This document shows positions 8,387-16,193 of a stretch of DNA of 64,000 bases, piece by piece; position 1 is the first letter of the stretch, and the number at the start of each line of letters is the position of its first letter. The position numbers and the translations under genes were made by a program. A model generated the notes under the pieces. It was not told where the DNA came from, ran no database searches, and was given only the letters and a program-made list of their open reading frames with translations. The stretch lies in the NCBI RefSeq assembly GCF_004168285.1, contig NZ_SEWF01000012.1:1-64000 (forward strand), given 5' to 3'. The DNA is from Emticicia agri. Lineage in GTDB: Bacteria; Bacteroidota; Bacteroidia; Cytophagales; Spirosomataceae.

Positions 8387-9172
8387 TTACATGGGTGTAA
8401 AAGTAGCTTCATCAATAATTTTATGTGCGTGTTCTTTGCCTAAATATTTATCTATCAGGTTATGTGCCAGATAAATTACGGGCGTTAAAAGTACAGCAAC
8501 TGTAAATTTATAGATATAGTTATTGGTACCTGTAGTAAATACCTCGGTCAAAGTCCAGTTATTGAATACGTAAAACGCTATAAATACTACTACAAAACTA
8601 TCTATTAGCTGCGAAATAAGCGTTGATCCTGTTGCTCTTAACCATATCATCTTATTTTTAGTACGGGTACGCAACCAGTGAAACACGGTAGCATCTAACA
8701 CCTGCCCTACCAAAAAGGCGGTAATAGAGCCTAAAATTATGCCCAATCCCTGACGAAAAATGATTTTATAGGCATCGTTGATATTTAACGGATTGCCGGA
8801 TAAATCTTTACTGTTATGGTTGACCCAGAATCCGGCAGGTGTAACAATGGTTGATATATAGATAATAATAAAGGAATAAGCAATAAGAATAGCTGTCAGG
8901 TAAGAAATCTTTCTTACACCACTCTTCCCGAAATACTCATTGATAATATCAGAAGTAATAAATACAAAAGGCCAGTTTAATACCCCAGCCGACATATTAA
9001 AATCAAATTTCTGTCCGAAAAGTGGCAATTGCATGGGCGCAATACCTAATGTTTGTTCAACCGAAAAGATTTTTGAGCCTATGATTTCTGCTACAATGGC
9101 ATTAGTCAGAAAAATGCCACACAAAATGATATAAAGCGTTTGTTTCTTCGAACTGATTGAATCTGTTGTCAT
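8387..9172 (-). CDS. Queuosine precursor transporter (QPTR/YhhQ family)
   Basis: At 261 residues with about seven hydrophobic segments (for example LYIILCGIFLTNAIVAEIIG, VLNWPFVFITSDIINEYFG and IILGSITAFLVGQVLD), this matches the VUT/DUF165 family. Diagnostic are SDIINEYFGKSGVRK and the later SQLIDSFVVVFIAF. Members import the queuosine precursors preQ0 or preQ1 across the inner membrane for tRNA queuosine synthesis. No preQ1 aptamer was recognised in the upstream 200 bp. It converges with the 54-residue Cys-rich gene (39 bp between stops). Confidence 0.88.
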   Translation of the reverse strand: MTTDSISSKKQTLYIILCGIFLTNAIVAEIIGSKIFSVEQTLGIAPMQLPLFGQKFDFNMSAGVLNWPFVFITSDIINEYFGKSGVRKISYLTAILIAYSFIIIYISTIVTPAGFWVNHNSKDLSGNPLNINDAYKIIFRQGLGIILGSITAFLVGQVLDATVFHWLRTRTKNKMIWLRATGSTLISQLIDSFVVVFIAFYVFNNWTLTEVFTTGTNNYIYKFTVAVLLTPVIYLAHNLIDKYLGKEHAHKIIDEATFTPM

Positions 9173-9312
9173 GGTAGTATTTAGTACATGAGTAATTGAG
9201 CTAAGGCTATTCAGCTTTATTTGTCTAAAATTAAGGGTAAATCTCTTTTTGTCAAATACCTTTCGGTTTTTTATTCGTTTATACAGCTAATTTTTAATGT
9301 CCGGATAAAATA

Positions 9313-9349
9313 AAAATCCCAGACAAAGTTAGCTTTCGTCTGGGATTTT
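9313..9349. terminator. Hairpin terminator downstream of the DUF2911 gene
   Basis: The arms AAAATCCCAGAC (9313-9324) and GTCTGGGATTTT (9338-9349) pair perfectly over 12 bp around a 13-nt loop, with an A run on one side and a T run on the other. It lies 20 bp beyond the minus-strand DUF2911 stop (9369) and so serves that gene; the structure is symmetric. Confidence 0.85.
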
Positions 9350-9368
9350 CAGTTCGTTCTACCTTAAC

Positions 9369-10250
9369 TTACGCTTTCTTTTTCTTAGAAGGCGTTTTTT
9401 CTACCGGAACAGCCGCAGGAATTTTTGCTTTCATATCAGTGATACCTTTTTCGATACCATCTTTGAAGAAAGGATAAATACCATCACCATCGCCTAAAGC
9501 CTGTGCTTTCAAAGCAAAGCCTAATGCTTCTGACGGACGACCTAATTTATCAAGAATCTGTGCTTTAATCCAGTTATTACGAAAATTCTCACGTAAGGCT
9601 AAAGATTTGTCAATTAAAGTCAAGGCTTTATTCAAATCCAATCCTTTATTCACCATGTATTCAGCTGCTTGTTGATAGGCATTAGAAGCATCGTTACTTT
9701 TTTGTGTCAGAGCCACATCCATAGCGGTGATGTTATCAACACCAATGGTTAGAGAAACTTTTGTTTTTTCCCAAGAGATATTCAAAGTAGCTGCATCGTC
9801 TTTTACATCTGAGAAATCGATGGTAAATGATTCAACCGTTGGCACTGATTGTGCTGGTGCCGTTACTCTCAATACATCGTTTGATTGGCTATAACTCTGC
9901 TCGCTTACGTTCAGGTCTTTGCTGAATATCACTGTCCAGTTAGAAGCCGAAGGAATAGACATAATGGCATATTTACCTGCTTTCAATGTTTTTCCTTGTA
10001 CGGTAATATCGCTTGAGGTTTCAATTTTTGTAGCAGCATTGGCACCTGTACGATACACTTTATCGAAAGGAATTAATTTTCCAAAAATCTCACGTCCTCT
10101 TAACATAGGGCGAGAATAATCAACAGATATTTTTGCAGTGCCTACTACCTGAGAAACTGAAGCAGCGGGACTTGGGGCAGGTGCTACCTGAGCAAAAGCA
10201 TAAGTTGCTGACAATAAACAACTTACCAAAAGACATGTAATTTTTTTCAT
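9369..10250 (-). CDS. DUF2911 domain-containing exported protein
   Basis: A signal peptide (KKITCLLVSCLLSATYAFAQ) precedes a DUF2911 domain marked by VDYSRPMLRGREIFG, PFDKVYRTGANAATKI and GKYAIMSIPSASNWTVIFSKD. The C-terminal 100 residues are helical and TPR-like (NDASNAYQQAAEYMV ... LDKLGRPSEALGFALKAQALG), and the very end is lysine-rich. DUF2911 is common in Bacteroidota and has no assigned function; the protein is probably periplasmic. At 293 residues the length is normal for the TPR-tailed form. It is divergent from the Nudix gene across 67 bp. Confidence 0.88.
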   Translation of the reverse strand: MKKITCLLVSCLLSATYAFAQVAPAPSPAASVSQVVGTAKISVDYSRPMLRGREIFGKLIPFDKVYRTGANAATKIETSSDITVQGKTLKAGKYAIMSIPSASNWTVIFSKDLNVSEQSYSQSNDVLRVTAPAQSVPTVESFTIDFSDVKDDAATLNISWEKTKVSLTIGVDNITAMDVALTQKSNDASNAYQQAAEYMVNKGLDLNKALTLIDKSLALRENFRNNWIKAQILDKLGRPSEALGFALKAQALGDGDGIYPFFKDGIEKGITDMKAKIPAAVPVEKTPSKKKKA

Positions 10251-10317
10251 TTAATTGTGATATTTCGTTGTTTTAATAAACTAATTTTCGCCGCAAATTA
10301 ATAATAATTGTTGAAGT

Positions 10318-10860
10318 ATGCACCGAAAAAAAATACTTGAATTACTGAATCAGTATAAAAGCGAAGATATAAATGAGCAAACTATGACAAAACAAGCCAT
10401 TGACTTCGTAAATACACATACGAATTGCTTTGACCGGGAGTTGCTCATCGGGCATGTAACAGGTTCGGCATGGATTTTAGATAATTCAGGAGAATTTGTT
10501 TTATTGACACATCACCGGAAACTGGACAGATGGTTTCAACCGGGTGGGCATTGCGACGGAGACAGCGATGTGCTGGCTGTAGCCTTGAAAGAAGCAATTG
10601 AAGAAACAGGCGTAAGCGAGATACAGGTAGATAACGAAAGTATTTTTGATGTAGATATTCATACAATACCCGAGCGCAAAGGCATACCAGAACATCTGCA
10701 TTATGATGTCCGGTTTTTATTTCGGGCAGATAAAGAATTACCTTTGCTAATAACAGAAGAATCTACCGACCTGGCATGGATTGCTTTAACTAAAGTTGAA
10801 GAATTGAATAACGAAGAGTCAATGATGAGAATGGTAAGAAAAACTTTAAAAACCGTATGA
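10318..10860 (+). CDS. Nudix hydrolase
   Basis: This 180-residue protein has a Nudix box at about residues 77-99 (GHCDGDSDVLAVALKEAIEE, then TG). The catalytic EExG core is intact. Relative to the consensus, the first Glu is replaced by Ser and the Arg before EU by Lys, a variation seen in some active members. Nudix enzymes cleave nucleoside diphosphates linked to other groups; the substrate here is unknown. The preceding PGGHCDGD pattern is common in Bacteroidota Nudix proteins. Its stop overlaps the next gene's ATG by 4 bp (10857-10860), so the two are translationally coupled. Confidence 0.88.
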   Translation: MHRKKILELLNQYKSEDINEQTMTKQAIDFVNTHTNCFDRELLIGHVTGSAWILDNSGEFVLLTHHRKLDRWFQPGGHCDGDSDVLAVALKEAIEETGVSEIQVDNESIFDVDIHTIPERKGIPEHLHYDVRFLFRADKELPLLITEESTDLAWIALTKVEELNNEESMMRMVRKTLKTV

Positions 10861-11729
10861 AAGTTACAGGATTTACCATCGTTCGTAATGCCATTAAATA
10901 CGATTATCCTGCTGTTGAAGCCATTACTTCGGTATTACCGATGTGTGATGAATTTGTGGTAGCAGTAGGTCAATCCGAAGACAATACATTGGCATTGATT
11001 CAATCCATTAAGTCAGATAAAATCCGAATTATCGAAACTGTATGGGACGATTCTCTCAAAACTGGGGGTAGAGTCCTGGCTGTTGAGACCGATAAGGCAT
11101 TGGCGGCAATCAGTGCTGATACTACCTGGGCATTTTATATTCAATGTGATGAAGTAGTGCATGAGCAATACTACCACACCATCAGACAAGCCATGCAACA
11201 ATACGAGCATGATTTAACCGTAGAAGGGTTACTTTTTAAATATACCCATTTCTATGGTTCTTATAATTATGTAGCCGATTCAAGAAAATGGTATCGGAAT
11301 GAAATCAGAATTATCAGACATACAAAACAGGTAGCTTCTTACCGTGATGCGCAAGGTTTCCGTAAACTGGATAATACCAAATTGCATGTAAAACCTATTA
11401 ATGCCCACATTTATCATTATGGTTGGGTACGGCCACCCAAGAAAATGGCTGAAAAAGTGCGCAGTTTTCATGCCCTTTGGCATACACAGGAGGAGATTGA
11501 TAAAATGCAACCTGATAATATAGACTTTGACTATTCAAAAATAGATTCACTCAGGATTTTTGAAGGTACGCACCCGAAAGTCATGCAGAAGCGTATTGAA
11601 AGTGCTACATGGAATTTTAAATTCAATGTAGCCGAAAAACGATATAGCTTAAAAAATAAAATCCTGTTTTTTATTGAAAGCCTGACAGGATGGAGAATCG
11701 GAGAATATAAGAACTATAAGACTATTTAA
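10857..11729 (+). CDS. Glycosyltransferase (GT2/GT-A-like)
   Basis: This 290-residue protein begins VTGFTIVRNAIKYDYPAVEA, the nucleotide-sugar-binding start of family-2-like transferases. It carries CDEFVVAVGQSEDNT and the acidic metal-site-like QCDEVV about residues 96-101. Acceptor and donor are unknown. The C-terminal part contains HIYHYGWVRPPKKM, typical of the small GT group found singly in Bacteroidota genomes. Translation appears coupled to the Nudix gene; a functional link between the two is not evident. The 3' end faces a large palindrome and then a convergent protease gene. Confidence 0.83.
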   Translation: MKVTGFTIVRNAIKYDYPAVEAITSVLPMCDEFVVAVGQSEDNTLALIQSIKSDKIRIIETVWDDSLKTGGRVLAVETDKALAAISADTTWAFYIQCDEVVHEQYYHTIRQAMQQYEHDLTVEGLLFKYTHFYGSYNYVADSRKWYRNEIRIIRHTKQVASYRDAQGFRKLDNTKLHVKPINAHIYHYGWVRPPKKMAEKVRSFHALWHTQEEIDKMQPDNIDFDYSKIDSLRIFEGTHPKVMQKRIESATWNFKFNVAEKRYSLKNKILFFIESLTGWRIGEYKNYKTI

Positions 11730-11760
11730 AGGCCACCGCATAGTGATAATATATATCGCA

Positions 11761-11848
11761 AAATTGTGAAACTTTGTGTATCTCGTGTACATTGTGGCAA
11801 GAAAATCATAGCCACCATGTACATTAATAACACAAGGTTTCACAATTT
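11761..11848. repeat. 88 bp two-tier palindrome between convergent genes
   Basis: The outer arms 11761-11779 and 11830-11848 (19 bp, one G-U) and the inner arms 11786-11798 and 11811-11823 (13 bp, one mismatch) are separated by two facing 6-nt loops and closed by a 12-nt loop. The whole intergenic space between the glycosyltransferase and the protease is nearly filled by it. There is no adjoining T run, so it is more like a mobile hairpin repeat (MITE or REP type) than a simple terminator. Confidence 0.7.
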
Positions 11849-11860
11849 CAATAAATCCTA

Positions 11861-13501
11861 CTAATTTCTTGCTACTTTAGAAGTAAAGTTCAGGTTTTCT
11901 GAAGTTACTTTCAGAATATAATTGGTTTGCCAGTAGTCAACTTTAGCAGGCAATGTAATGTTTTTCTCGGTAGTTGCCATTGACCAGATTACTTTGCCAG
12001 TCATATCTACCAGTTTATATTCAAAATTCTGTCCGGCATCATCTTTCAGTACCCATACTTTTACAGGTTCATTCTGGGTATTGGCAGGATTCGGGAATAC
12101 CACCACATCTTTACCCTGTTTTTTCAGATTGGTTATTAACTGATCCAACTCAGCTATCTGATACGCTTTTTCAAAATCCGGTATGCCATATCCCACCCTA
12201 TTATCAGGATTTTCGTACTGGCTGGCCGAACGAATCAGGTATTGTCTTACCTGCATATTGGTTAACTCAGGAAATGCCTGCCAGAAACTGGCGGCAAACC
12301 CGGCCATTAACGGCGAAGAAAAAGAAGTACCATTGCTATACCCTACCGAATTACCAGGAGTGCCTACTAAAGTAGTTTGACCCTGTGCGGCCAAATCCGG
12401 TTTGATTCTTCCGTCTCCCGATGGACCATAAGAACTAAAGGTAGCCACACTTCTGGTACCTGTAACTGCTCCTACTGCAATAATCGAATCGGCATCCGCC
12501 GGAGTACCAATGTATTTCCACGAACCGTTACCCTCGTTTCCTGCCGATGCTACAACCAGTATTCCGGCCTGTGCGGCCCAGTCGGCCGCTCTTGTTGCCA
12601 GTGCACGGTCGCCGTTCATATCCGAATACTTATAGTTTTGTGCGGGGTTATCAAAGGTAGAATAGCCTAAAGATGTATTAATCACATCTACACCCACACT
12701 ATCAGCCATTTCGGCCCCAAATAGCCAGTTGGCTTCTTCTCGCTTGGTCTCTGAGTAAACATCCTCTGTGCGCAAGAGTACATAACTGGCTTTATAGGCC
12801 GTACCTACTATTTTTCCGCTTTCATAGGCAGCCATACAAGAGAGCACATTGGTTCCGTGCGAGTGGTCGTCATAGACATTTACCTCACGGTCAACAAAAT
12901 CGAATGTACTTACCACTCTTTTATCTGCAAACAAATCCTTGAAGAAACTCAACTGGTCGGCATTCTGAAAACCTGAATCTAATACACCTATCAGCATACC
13001 TTCTCCTCTGAAACCCCTCGTGTGCATTTTGTCAGCCCCTAACATGGCTAACTGGGTTTGAGAATACCCGTTATCGGTTACCTCTTCTGAATCAAATTTA
13101 TTTCTTGGCTCCGACGATTCACTTACTCCACCTGTGCGTGCATTTCTGATGTCGCCTGTACCCTCCAACCCTTTTACAAACGAAAGTTTCAGTATCTGCG
13201 TAAGAATGGCAGGTGTTGCCTGAACTAATACGGCATTTAACCAACGAGATTTGTATAAGATTTTAGCCCCTGTTTTGCTGATTTCTGTCAGATAAGCCAC
13301 ATTAGGCGGTAAATCACGCTCGGTGATGGCAATGTTCTGTCTGGTGCGTCTTTGAATAGAACGGTCAGATAGAAACTGCTTCGGATTGGCAACAGAATAG
13401 GTCGAATTAGCTTTGTCTTTAAATACGACCAGGTATTGATTCTGTGCAAAAGCTGACAATTGAAGCGAAAGCAATAAGCATACAAGTAAATTCTTCTTCA
13501 T
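11861..13501 (-). CDS. Secreted S8 (subtilisin-like) peptidase with T9SS tail
   Basis: A signal peptide (KKNLLVCLLLSLQLSAFAQ) is followed by a prodomain-like region to about residue 150 and a subtilisin domain. The catalytic triad is visible as D175 (IGVLDSGF), H215 (HSHGTNVLS) and S393 (NGTSFSSPLMAGF), with the oxyanion Asn near 322 (SAGNEGNG). The last 80 residues (VVFPNPANTQNEPVKVW ... YILKVTSENLNFTSKV) form a type IX secretion sorting domain, so the enzyme should cross the outer membrane and be released or anchored at the surface. The specificity is unknown. At 546 residues the length fits the family. Confidence 0.92.
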   Translation of the reverse strand: MKKNLLVCLLLSLQLSAFAQNQYLVVFKDKANSTYSVANPKQFLSDRSIQRRTRQNIAITERDLPPNVAYLTEISKTGAKILYKSRWLNAVLVQATPAILTQILKLSFVKGLEGTGDIRNARTGGVSESSEPRNKFDSEEVTDNGYSQTQLAMLGADKMHTRGFRGEGMLIGVLDSGFQNADQLSFFKDLFADKRVVSTFDFVDREVNVYDDHSHGTNVLSCMAAYESGKIVGTAYKASYVLLRTEDVYSETKREEANWLFGAEMADSVGVDVINTSLGYSTFDNPAQNYKYSDMNGDRALATRAADWAAQAGILVVASAGNEGNGSWKYIGTPADADSIIAVGAVTGTRSVATFSSYGPSGDGRIKPDLAAQGQTTLVGTPGNSVGYSNGTSFSSPLMAGFAASFWQAFPELTNMQVRQYLIRSASQYENPDNRVGYGIPDFEKAYQIAELDQLITNLKKQGKDVVVFPNPANTQNEPVKVWVLKDDAGQNFEYKLVDMTGKVIWSMATTEKNITLPAKVDYWQTNYILKVTSENLNFTSKVARN

Positions 13502-13561
13502 AGATTATCCGGTAAATACTTCAAATATAACGATACAGGCTGATATTTGTTATTTTGGAGC

Positions 13562-13595
13562 AAAAAAAAGTGCCAACCTCTGTGAGATTGGCACT
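13562..13595 (-). terminator. Intrinsic terminator (minus) beyond the surface-protein remnant
   Basis: The arms AGTGCCAA (13569-13576) and TTGGCACT (13588-13595) form an 8 bp stem around an 11-nt loop, followed on the minus strand by a T run (13568-13562). It follows the remnant at 13614-13739 by 18 nt and presumably now ends the mnmA transcript. Confidence 0.75.
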
Positions 13596-13613
13596 GATTT
13601 ATCTTTCTGTAGC

Positions 13614-13739
13614 TTAATTACAACCCGGACTAACTTTGGTCTGAAAAGTACTTCCGGCTTCAATTTTAAAGCCCGGATTCAGCACTACTATATTTTCTGC
13701 GAAATACTTATTGGTCGAATTATAATGTTTAAACAGGCT
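13614..13739 (-). pseudogene. C-terminal remnant of a surface protein (3-coathanger-stack type)
   Basis: Between the mnmA stop and the terminator the minus strand contains 41 open codons with no start codon, ending at TAA 13616-13614. They read STNKYFAENIVVLNPGF followed by KIEAGSTFQTKVSPGCN. This is the closing motif of the beta-strand repeat domain (x-A-x-x-x-I-x-L-x-P-G-F-x-x-x-x-G-S-x-F) found at the end of many Bacteroidota extracellular proteins. The rest of the gene is missing, so it looks like a relic left by deletion. The match is by motif only. Confidence 0.6.
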
Positions 13740-13744
13740 CTAAC

Positions 13745-14848
13745 CTACTGCTTGAAACTTTTCAGAATCCAGCCACCTCCTATTACATCATCGCCTTCGT
13801 AGAAAACGGCTGCCTGACCGGGTGCAATACCTGTTACAGGTTCATGGAAGATAACTTTCATTTTCTCACCTTCCTGTACAATTTCAGCAGGTGTACCCTC
13901 GTGTTTATAACGCACCTTAGTTACCGTTTCCAGCGGTCGGTCAATCAGATTTTCGTATTTTTGCATCACCAGTTTGCCCACCATCATCCCGTCTCTTTCA
14001 AGGTCTTTTTCTTCACCCAATACCACTTCATTGGTATCTTTTCTGATTTCGGTTACAAATACGGGCTTGCCTAAAGCAATGCCTAATCCTTTTCTCTGAC
14101 CGATGGTATAAAACGGATAACCTTCATGTTGACCTACTACTTTACCATCCTGCATTACAAAATTTCCACCTCTTACCCGGTCTTCCAGACCCTCTACCCT
14201 GCGTTTCAGAAAACCTCTGTAATCGTTGTCAGGCACAAAACAGATTTCGTAAGACTCTGATTTATTAACTAAATCATAAAAGCCTTTTTCGGTAGCCATA
14301 GCTCTGATTTCTGTTTTTTTCAGATGCCCTAACGGTAATTGTGTACGTGAAAGGCTCTCCTGCGATACTCCCCATAGTACATAACTCTGGTCTTTCCAGG
14401 TATCAACCCCTTTAGAAATAATATAACGACTATTCTCCTGTCTGATATTGGCATAATGCCCTGTGGCAATAAACTCACAGTCGAGCTTATCTGCTCTTCG
14501 CAAAAGGGCATCCCATTTAATATGCGTATTACACAATACGCATGGATTGGGCGTGCGCCCTTCCAGGTATTCGCCTGTAAAATGGTCGATTACATAATCG
14601 CCAAACTCATTTCTGATGTCGAGAATATAATGCGGAAAACCTAAATTTACGGCTATATTACGGGCATCGTTGATAGAATCGAGGCTACAGCAGCCCGTTT
14701 CTTTTTTGTTTCCGCCAGATGAAGCATAGTCCCATGTTTTCATGGTCATTCCTATCACTTCGTATCCTTGCTCATGTAGAAGTACAGCTGCAAGGGAGCT
14801 GTCGATACCGCCACTCATGGCGACTAAAATTCGTCCGTGTTTGCTCAT
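13745..14848 (-). CDS. mnmA: tRNA-specific 2-thiouridylase MnmA
   Basis: MnmA thiolates U34 in the anticodon of tRNA-Lys, -Glu and -Gln using ATP and a persulfide. The PP-loop AMSGGIDSS lies at the N-terminus, the first catalytic Cys in TPNPCVLCNTHIKW, and the second in SYEICFVPD. Other family marks are ATGHYANI, KDQSYVLWG and YTIGQRKGLGI. The start chosen is ATG at 14848 (SKHGRILVAMSGG), 21 codons inside the longest frame, because the family begins just before the PP-loop and a -7 promoter element lies upstream at 14899-14906. The product of 367 residues has the usual length. It is divergent from the TrpF-like gene. Confidence 0.95.
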   Translation of the reverse strand: MSKHGRILVAMSGGIDSSLAAVLLHEQGYEVIGMTMKTWDYASSGGNKKETGCCSLDSINDARNIAVNLGFPHYILDIRNEFGDYVIDHFTGEYLEGRTPNPCVLCNTHIKWDALLRRADKLDCEFIATGHYANIRQENSRYIISKGVDTWKDQSYVLWGVSQESLSRTQLPLGHLKKTEIRAMATEKGFYDLVNKSESYEICFVPDNDYRGFLKRRVEGLEDRVRGGNFVMQDGKVVGQHEGYPFYTIGQRKGLGIALGKPVFVTEIRKDTNEVVLGEEKDLERDGMMVGKLVMQKYENLIDRPLETVTKVRYKHEGTPAEIVQEGEKMKVIFHEPVTGIAPGQAAVFYEGDDVIGGGWILKSFKQ

Positions 14849-14898
14849 GTGTATAACTGCCGCAGATTCAAAGTCTGCCGTTTTTGTGAAATAATATG

Positions 14899-14906
14899 CA
14901 AAATTA
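14899..14906 (-). promoter_or_regulatory. -7 promoter element for mnmA
   Basis: On the minus strand this reads TAATTTTG, a full match to the Bacteroidota -7 box TAnnTTTG, 50 nt before the chosen mnmA start. No clear -33 TTTG was found upstream. Confidence 0.5.
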
Positions 14907-14911
14907 GTCAA

Positions 14912-14926
14912 CAGAATTTGATTCTG
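14912..14926. promoter_or_regulatory. Dyad CAGAAT-TTG-ATTCTG between divergent promoters
   Basis: A perfect inverted repeat with 6 bp arms and a 3 bp centre covers the -33 TTTG of the plus promoter and lies 6 bp from the minus -7 box. It could be an operator for both genes; no regulator is known. Confidence 0.4.
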
Positions 14927-14947
14927 AATAGTTCTGAGCTAATTTTG
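14917..14947 (+). promoter_or_regulatory. Bacteroidota-type promoter for the TrpF-like gene
   Basis: TTTG at 14917-14920 and TAATTTTG at 14940-14947 are separated by 19 bp, matching the -33/-7 consensus exactly. The start codon at 14974 lies 26 nt beyond the -7 box. The -33 box is embedded in a dyad (14912-14926). Confidence 0.75.
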
Positions 14948-14973
14948 AGGCTCTATTTTCAATAATTTTCAGA

Positions 14974-15576
14974 ATGGCACTTCAAACTCTTGTAAAAGTA
15001 AGTAATATCACCAATTTATCTGATGCACGTTATTGTGCAGGTATGGGCGTTGATTTGGTTGGTTTTGTGATGGATAAATTTTCTGATGATTATATGCCTG
15101 CCGAAAAACTGAAAGAGATTCAATCGTGGCTGGCAGGTGTGCAGATTGTCGGAGAAACACAATCTTCAGATTATGACGAGATAGCTGCATTGCTCCAAAC
15201 CTACCAGATAGACCTGCTTCAAATCTCTGAGCCTGCTTTACTACCCAAAATAAGTGCTTTAGGTAAACCCATTATTCTTAAACTGGACAGCGACAGTACT
15301 TATCTGGAAGATTACCTGAAGCTTTATAATTCTTTTGTTACCTATTTTCTGATTGATGGGCAGGAAATGACTGAGTTCTTTTTGTATAACCTGAAAGAAT
15401 ATGCCTTTGATAATCCTGTTATTTTAGGTTTTGGCATTAATACTGACAATCTGCAACAGGTTTTATCAGAAATACCTATCAAAGGCATTGCTCTGAAAGG
15501 CTCACACGAAATCCGCCCCGGTTATAAAGATTATGATGAGTTGAGCGAGATTCTGGAACAATTAGAAGTTGAATAG
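14974..15576 (+). CDS. TrpF-like TIM-barrel protein lacking the catalytic Cys
   Basis: This 200-residue protein follows the phosphoribosylanthranilate isomerase pattern: VKVSNITNLSDARYCAGMGV aligns with the TrpF start (VKICGITN...DA...G), YFLIDG with the strand holding the catalytic Asp, and ILGFGINTDNLQQ and GIALKGSHEIRPGYKD with the phosphate-binding end. The catalytic Cys-Gly of TrpF is replaced here by Ser-Asn (KVSNIT), and there are no other trp genes nearby. It may be a divergent paralogue with another role rather than the tryptophan enzyme. It stands alone under its own promoter (14917-14947). Confidence 0.75.
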   Translation: MALQTLVKVSNITNLSDARYCAGMGVDLVGFVMDKFSDDYMPAEKLKEIQSWLAGVQIVGETQSSDYDEIAALLQTYQIDLLQISEPALLPKISALGKPIILKLDSDSTYLEDYLKLYNSFVTYFLIDGQEMTEFFLYNLKEYAFDNPVILGFGINTDNLQQVLSEIPIKGIALKGSHEIRPGYKDYDELSEILEQLEVE

Positions 15577-15880
15577 ACTTATCTAATGCCTTACAAAGTC
15601 CCGGAAAAACTAATGCTTTGATAATCAGCTATTTAATTTCTTAAATCAGCTTTAAATCCTATATTTGTTAAGCCAATATTTGATTCCGGCACCGCTCAAA
15701 AGGTAATTGAAGGATTCAGCGTTTGTAAATCGTCCTATAAATTTTCCCTTTGACATTAAAATTTTCCATTCATGTAGTTTGCTATACATAGTACCGTCTT
15801 TTGCCTATATCTTTGTTTCATCAATCACACAGCAGTGGTTGAAATAGTAAGAAAAACAAAACATAAAAATATTTAAGAAA
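15577..15880. promoter_or_regulatory. Leader region of the PspC gene cluster
   Basis: No gene was found in these 304 bp. A -7 box match, TATCTTTG at 15808-15815, lies 65 nt before the first PspC start; a TTTG at 15778-15781 is 26 bp upstream of it, longer than usual spacing. Other TTTG runs occur, so the promoter position is tentative. Confidence 0.35.
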
Positions 15881-16111
15881 ATGGAAAAGCGATTGTATAG
15901 AATTAAAAACAGCAAAATGTTAGGTGGTGTAGCCGCCGGATTTGCCGAATATTTCAACATAGATGTAACATTGGTTAGGGTATTGTTTGTAGTAGCTTTC
16001 TTTGCTCCTATCCCTGCCATTATTCCTTACATCATTTTGTGGGTGATTATGCCAACAAAAGAATCGTTGATGACAAACAATACAATTATTATTAACCCCG
16101 AGCGGGTATAA
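15881..16111 (+). CDS. PspC domain protein, single domain (76 aa)
   Basis: The whole protein is one PspC domain: KRLYRIKNSKMLGGVAAGFA, then EYFNIDVTLVRVLFVVAFFA and PAIIPYIILWVIMPTKE, with two hydrophobic segments. PspC proteins sit in the inner membrane and in studied bacteria take part in envelope-stress signalling. The start has the same MEKRLYRI beginning as the next gene, so the two are recent-looking tandem duplicates. It is the first gene of a PspC-PspC-LiaF-like cluster; a strong hairpin follows it at 16156-16178. Confidence 0.88.
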   Translation: MEKRLYRIKNSKMLGGVAAGFAEYFNIDVTLVRVLFVVAFFAPIPAIIPYIILWVIMPTKESLMTNNTIIINPERV

Positions 16112-16155
16112 TACAAACTGACAGGCAGCGGCCTGAATCAAGCAAACACATAAAC

Positions 16156-16178
16156 GGGGCAAGCAGATGGCTTGCCCC
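16156..16178 (+). other. Stable hairpin between the two PspC genes
   Basis: GGGGCAAGC and GCTTGCCCC form a perfect 9 bp GC-rich stem around the loop AGATG, 15 nt before the second PspC start. There is no T run after it, so it is unlikely to be a complete terminator. It could stabilise or process the mRNA, or limit translation of the second gene. Confidence 0.55.
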
Positions 16179-16193
16179 CTAACCAACAAGAAA

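Noticed and set aside
12377-12670. A 97-codon plus-strand frame rich in Cys
   Set aside because: It is the complement of the subtilisin coding region and has no start context or family.
13845-14074. Plus-strand frames inside mnmA
   Set aside because: They are shadows of the well-conserved mnmA gene.
14974-15576. Calling the barrel a true trpF
   Set aside because: The essential Cys is absent and no trp genes are near, so the symbol was withheld.
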